From Hydrogenothermus sp. (GTDB lineage: Bacteria; Aquificota; Aquificia; Aquificales; Hydrogenothermaceae), in the NCBI GenBank assembly GCA_003978675.1, contig QNYP01000113.1, positions 1 to 9,209 of the forward strand: DNA of 9,209 nucleotides, written 5' to 3'. The position numbers and the translations under genes were made by a program. A model generated the notes under the pieces. The model made no database searches and was not told where the DNA came from. It saw only the letters and a list, made by a program, of their open reading frames with translations. Numbering within the stretch: the first letter of the stretch is position 1; the number at the start of each line of letters is the position of its first letter. This document shows positions 6,672-9,209 of the stretch, piece by piece.

Positions 6672-7121
6672 TACAAAAGTAAGTTCAAGAAGACCTTTTA
6701 TAAGGTTTTCTTCTTTTATTTTTATTACATATTTTTCTTCTTTTGCAAACTCAAAAAACTTTGCATTGTAAGCAGACAGTTTAAATATACTTATAGGCTC
6801 TTCATTTACAAAGGAAAATATAAAGTTTTCATTTTCAAATTTGCCTTTTAATTCTTCTTTTGTTTTAACTAAAATATCACCGTTATCTAAGAATGATATT
6901 TCAACAGGATACTCAAATTCTTTAGAGAAAAGTTTTACTAATATTTTTAAAATGTTATTGTTTGAGTGTATCGTATCTATTCCTTCTATTTCATAATAAT
7001 AAGTATTATTTTCAACATTTATTAATCCTTCAGCTTTTTCCATTATTTCAATTTCAGGGTTAGAAATCATTACAGAAAAGCTATTTCCAAGTTTATTAAA
7101 TATCAGATTTTGAAGTTTCAT
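6660..7121 (-). CDS. Uncharacterised 153-aa cytoplasmic protein
   Basis: I do not recognise this protein. It starts MKLQNLIFNKLGNSF, has no signal peptide or membrane segment, and alternates short hydrophobic strands with charged turns (for example YYYEIEGIDTIH, YPVEISFLDNGDILVKTKEEL, FIFSFVNEEPISIFKLS, KYVIKIKEENLIKGLLEL), suggesting a mainly beta fold. It has no cysteine, so metal binding through thiols is unlikely. The coding evidence is good: a clear ribosome site AAGAGGG (minus strand, 7126-7132) 4 bases before the ATG and an ATGA overlap with the cyclophilin stop. It is the last gene of the minus operon and its last codons overlap feoB. A scaffold or partner role for one of its operon mates is possible but unsupported. 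Confidence 0.85.
   Translation of the reverse strand: MKLQNLIFNKLGNSFSVMISNPEIEIMEKAEGLINVENNTYYYEIEGIDTIHSNNNILKILVKLFSKEFEYPVEISFLDNGDILVKTKEELKGKFENENFIFSFVNEEPISIFKLSAYNAKFFEFAKEEKYVIKIKEENLIKGLLELTFVLYE
6687..6723 (+). terminator. Probable feoAB terminator inside the convergent gene
   Basis: AAGAAGACCTT (6687-6697), loop TTAT, and AAGGTTTTCTT (6702-6712) form an 11-bp stem with one G-U pair, followed on the plus strand by CTTTTATTTTT. It begins 16 bases after the feoB stop. On the minus strand the same bases code for near-C-terminal residues (around NLIKGLLEL) of the 153-aa protein, and no T run follows in that direction, so it should act on feoAB transcripts only. Confidence 0.75.
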
Positions 7122-7642
7122 TTGACCCTCTTAATGTAGTGAATTTTTATTGGATGAATAGGGACATCGTTCATTCCTTTTATTGTAGTTGTTGGAATTC
7201 TAGCTATCCATTCTACAACTTTCATACCTTCTATTACTTTTCCAAAAACTGCATACCCATAAGTGTCAGGGGTCTCTCCTTGATGGTCTAACTGGTAGTT
7301 TTCTGCAAGGTTTATAAAAAATTGAGAAGTTGCACTATCTATGTCCATAGTCCTTGCCATTGCAACTGTGCCATAGCTATTTCTAAGTCCATTTTTGGCT
7401 TCATTTTTTATTGGTGGATAAGTGGGAACTTTATAGTTTAAATCCTCATCAAATCCGCCACCTTGAACAACAAAATTCGGAATTATTCTGTGGAATATAA
7501 GGCCATTATAAAAACCATCTTCTACATACTTTAAGAAATTTTCAACAGTTATAGGTGCTTTATCTGGAAACAATTCTATATAAAAATTTCCTAAATCTGT
7601 TTTAACTTCTACTACTGGATTTTCTTTATGTTTCATCTCCAT
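7118..7642 (-). CDS. Cyclophilin-type peptidyl-prolyl cis-trans isomerase
   Basis: Cyclophilins catalyse cis-trans isomerisation of X-Pro bonds and assist folding. The core is clear: VKTDLGNFYIELFPDKAPITVENF (13-36), IFHRIIPNFVVQGGG (49-63) with the catalytic Arg52 and Gln60, KNEAKNGLRNSYGTVAMART (79-98), SATSQFFINL (103-112) and YGYAVFGKVIEGM (128-140). The Trp used by eukaryotic cyclophilins to bind cyclosporin is absent, as is usual in bacterial forms. At 174 aa with no signal peptide it should be cytoplasmic, resembling PpiB. The start is uncertain: ATG at 7642 or ATG at 7636, two codons later, are both possible; both overlap the end of the upstream EAL gene (17 or 11 bases). The stop overlaps the start of the next gene as ATGA. 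Confidence 0.95.
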   Translation of the reverse strand: MEMKHKENPVVEVKTDLGNFYIELFPDKAPITVENFLKYVEDGFYNGLIFHRIIPNFVVQGGGFDEDLNYKVPTYPPIKNEAKNGLRNSYGTVAMARTMDIDSATSQFFINLAENYQLDHQGETPDTYGYAVFGKVIEGMKVVEWIARIPTTTIKGMNDVPIHPIKIHYIKRVK

Positions 7643-9158
7643 TCCAGACTAAAGCCTCCCAATCATCTTTTGGTTCTCTTTTTGGTTTTACAGAAAACTT
7701 TTCTCCATTTGTAGCTATAATTTCTGCTTGAGGAATATTGACAGGCTTACCAAATATATATCCTTGCATATATTTTATACCTAAGTCTTTTAGAATTCTA
7801 TAAACTTCCTCATTGCTAACAAATTCACATATTACCTCTATACCAGCTCTATCTGCGAAGTTCTTTATCGCACTAATAAGAATTAAAGCTTTGTTGTCCT
7901 GTTTTACGTTTTTAACTATAGCACCATCTATTTTAAGATAGTCAACGTTTAGTTCTATTAAGTGCATAAAATTAGAATATCCACTTCCAAAATCATCTAT
8001 GGCAATTTTACATCCTGCTAGTTTTATAAGGGCTATGTTTTCTCTAAATTTTTCGTAGTCGTAAATATCTTCTGTTTCAAGAATTTCAAGAGTTAATCTA
8101 CTTAAAATTTTTCTGTCATTTATTTCTCTTATTTTTCTTGCGACAGCTCCTCCTATTATATCAACTGGTGAGAAGTTAACAGATAACTTAATATCTGGAT
8201 ATTTTTTCAAGAATTCTACAGCCCTTTCTAAAACTTTTGTATTAAAATCTGTAGAAAGTGTAGTTCCTCTAATGACATTTAAAAATTCAGCAGGATTTAA
8301 TTCTCTACCATTACTTCCTATTATTCTTGTTAAAACTTCATATTTAAAAATAGACTTTTTAGATACATCAACAATAGGTTGAAACATTAATGTTATTTTG
8401 TTTTTTTCTATGGCTTCTTTTAATTCAATTAATTTAGGTAGAACATTTGCTTTATTATTTATTCCAAATTCCGCAATACCTTTCTTAGATTTTTTTGCTT
8501 GATTTAAAGCGATGAATGTATATTTTATAGCTTCATCAAGATTTTTCATTTTATTTAGTTCTTTATTTAATCCTATGTGGATTTTTAAATTTAATTCTAA
8601 AGATTTATAATTAAATTTATGATTTTCGATTTTTTCTTTGAGTTGTTTAACCATTGTAAAGGTTTTATTTTCGCAACCTTTTGGGACTAAGATTAAAATT
8701 TCATCCCAAGAATATCTAACAAGTTTAGCTTTACCGTTAAAGTATGAGTCTAGTATTTTAAATAAATCTGTAAATATATTTTTTACAACAGTTTCTCCAT
8801 ACGTATTATCTATCTTTAAAAGATTATCTATATCAATTGCGATAATACATTGAAGATTTTTCAAGTTTACTTTTTTCTCCTTTAAGAATTCACTTTTCAA
8901 GAAACCTGTATCTTCTTCAAATTCTTTAAATATTTCTCTAATAAACTTAGCAAATTTAAGGATTATCATAAGTATTGTTAAAGTAGTTAGTCCACCTGCT
9001 ATTAGTAGATTTGTCTTTAAGATTTGTACATATTCTTTTAAGTTTGGTTTATTTAGGTTTTTTTCTAAATCTAGTAGAACATTATATGAATATATTAAAA
9101 TGAATCCGAAAACGAGCATCAATAAAAATGGTAATAGGAATGATTTTAGGTTTTTCAT
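7626..9158 (-). CDS. Membrane-anchored degenerate GGDEF / EAL c-di-GMP protein
   Basis: This 510-aa protein has two membrane segments (about 5-25 and 50-69) enclosing a short, presumably periplasmic, segment of about 25 residues, then cytoplasmic GGDEF and EAL domains. The GGDEF domain (about 100-235) keeps an AIDIDN start, but its signature is SWDEI (150-154) instead of GGDEF, so cyclase activity is unlikely. The EAL domain (about 240-480) keeps most phosphodiesterase residues: EVLTR (274-278), N328 in SVNFSP, E358, DDFGSGYS with D388/D389, LKID with K409, E445 and Q465 in MQGYIFGKP. The EGVE loop, however, reads EFVS (445-448), losing the second Glu. It is most likely a c-di-GMP phosphodiesterase or a binding-only receptor. 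The start at 9158 follows GGGGGAG at 9164-9170. First complete gene of the minus operon. Confidence 0.93.
   Translation of the reverse strand: MKNLKSFLLPFLLMLVFGFILIYSYNVLLDLEKNLNKPNLKEYVQILKTNLLIAGGLTTLTILMIILKFAKFIREIFKEFEEDTGFLKSEFLKEKKVNLKNLQCIIAIDIDNLLKIDNTYGETVVKNIFTDLFKILDSYFNGKAKLVRYSWDEILILVPKGCENKTFTMVKQLKEKIENHKFNYKSLELNLKIHIGLNKELNKMKNLDEAIKYTFIALNQAKKSKKGIAEFGINNKANVLPKLIELKEAIEKNKITLMFQPIVDVSKKSIFKYEVLTRIIGSNGRELNPAEFLNVIRGTTLSTDFNTKVLERAVEFLKKYPDIKLSVNFSPVDIIGGAVARKIREINDRKILSRLTLEILETEDIYDYEKFRENIALIKLAGCKIAIDDFGSGYSNFMHLIELNVDYLKIDGAIVKNVKQDNKALILISAIKNFADRAGIEVICEFVSNEEVYRILKDLGIKYMQGYIFGKPVNIPQAEIIATNGEKFSVKPKREPKDDWEALVWNGDET
8902..8925. repeat. Internal copy of 24-bp direct repeat
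   Basis: This 24-base sequence, lying in the EAL gene where it codes for EFEEDTGF (residues 79-86), is repeated identically at the very end of the window (9186-9209). The two copies are in the same orientation, 284 bases apart, and identity runs right up to the contig end, so the true repeat could be longer. Confidence 0.85.
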
Positions 9159-9208
9159 TTGTACTCCCCCAATTGATTTAGAAAAAAACCTGTATCTTCT
9201 TCAAATTC
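9155..9208 (-). CDS. Possible 3' end of an upstream gene, or a chimeric reading frame
   Basis: On the minus strand the end of the window is open for 17 codons, reading EFEEDTGFFLNQLGEYK, then a TGA that overlaps the ATG of the EAL gene (ATGA). This is the coupling seen elsewhere in the operon, so it could be the tail of a preceding gene. However, the first eight residues are the same sequence in the same frame as residues 79-86 of the EAL protein, coming from the 24-bp repeat. Only the last nine codons are independent evidence. I lean towards an artefact for the repeated part, with the FLNQLGEYK tail possibly real. Confidence 0.3.
   Translation of the reverse strand, partial: EFEEDTGFFLNQLGEYK
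9164..9170 (-). promoter_or_regulatory. Ribosome binding site of the EAL gene
   Basis: Read on the minus strand, GGGGGAG ends 5 bases before the ATG at 9158. It supports this start and makes the protein begin with MKNLKSFLLPFLLMLV, a membrane segment. Confidence 0.8.
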
Positions 9209-9209
9209 T
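9186..9209. repeat. Terminal copy of 24-bp direct repeat (probable contig-end artefact)
   Basis: The last 24 bases are identical to 8902-8925. The bases just inside (9181-9185, gaaaa) resemble the gaaa before the internal copy, so a short homology could have produced a tandem-type misjoin. The left contig end is certainly chimeric, which makes an artefact likely here too. Genuine duplication is not excluded. Confidence 0.75.

Noticed and set aside
6687..6712. Bidirectional terminator serving both feoB and the minus operon
   Set aside because: On the minus strand the stem is not followed by a T run and lies before the stop codon of the gene, so it would not serve the minus operon.
8638..8853. 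71-codon plus-strand frame within the GGDEF region
   Set aside because: It is antisense to a clear coding domain, with no independent coding evidence.

Overview
The window looks like a complete short contig from an AT-rich thermophilic bacterium, probably of the Aquificota. GroEL and GroES have the sequence character I associate with Aquifex/Sulfurihydrogenibium chaperonins (GroEL opening MGAKMIIYGDEARAKLKAG, KDPYENMAAQLVKEVASKTADVA). G+C is about one third by eye, and Lys, Ile and Glu are abundant. The genus is inference; Hydrogenothermaceae (Sulfurihydrogenibium-like) is the best guess.

Layout. Plus strand, left to right: a 149-bp inverted copy of internal groEL sequence (1-149) fused onto a 5'-truncated groES; groEL; a strong intrinsic terminator; gatB (tRNA-dependent amidotransferase subunit B) overlapping a class I SAM methyltransferase; then a short intergenic region with a 17-bp perfect palindrome that resembles a Fur box; then feoA-feoB (ferrous iron uptake). 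Minus strand, right to left and converging on feoB: a membrane-anchored degenerate-GGDEF/EAL protein, a cytoplasmic cyclophilin, and an unrecognised 153-aa protein, all with overlapping ends. The minus operon and feoB overlap tail to tail by 12 bp, and the likely feoB terminator hairpin lies inside the coding sequence of the convergent gene.

How the genes work together. groES-groEL is the folding machine. gatB needs gatA and gatC encoded elsewhere. feoA-feoB is a self-contained Fe(II) transporter with a plausible iron-responsive operator. The minus operon combines a c-di-GMP-type protein, a prolyl isomerase and an unknown protein; no pathway linking them is evident.

The most notable observations are probably assembly or amplification features rather than a new system. 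The left end is an inverted chimera of groEL joined to groES. The groEL gene lacks exactly the four codons for the GDGT phosphate/Mg-binding loop, and the gap lies within about 2 bases of where the inverted copy stops at the contig end. The right end finishes in a 24-bp direct copy of sequence inside the EAL gene. I found no RNA gene, CRISPR array, insertion sequence or convincing novel system. The Fur-like operator, the coding-embedded terminator and the unknown 153-aa protein are the main biological leads.
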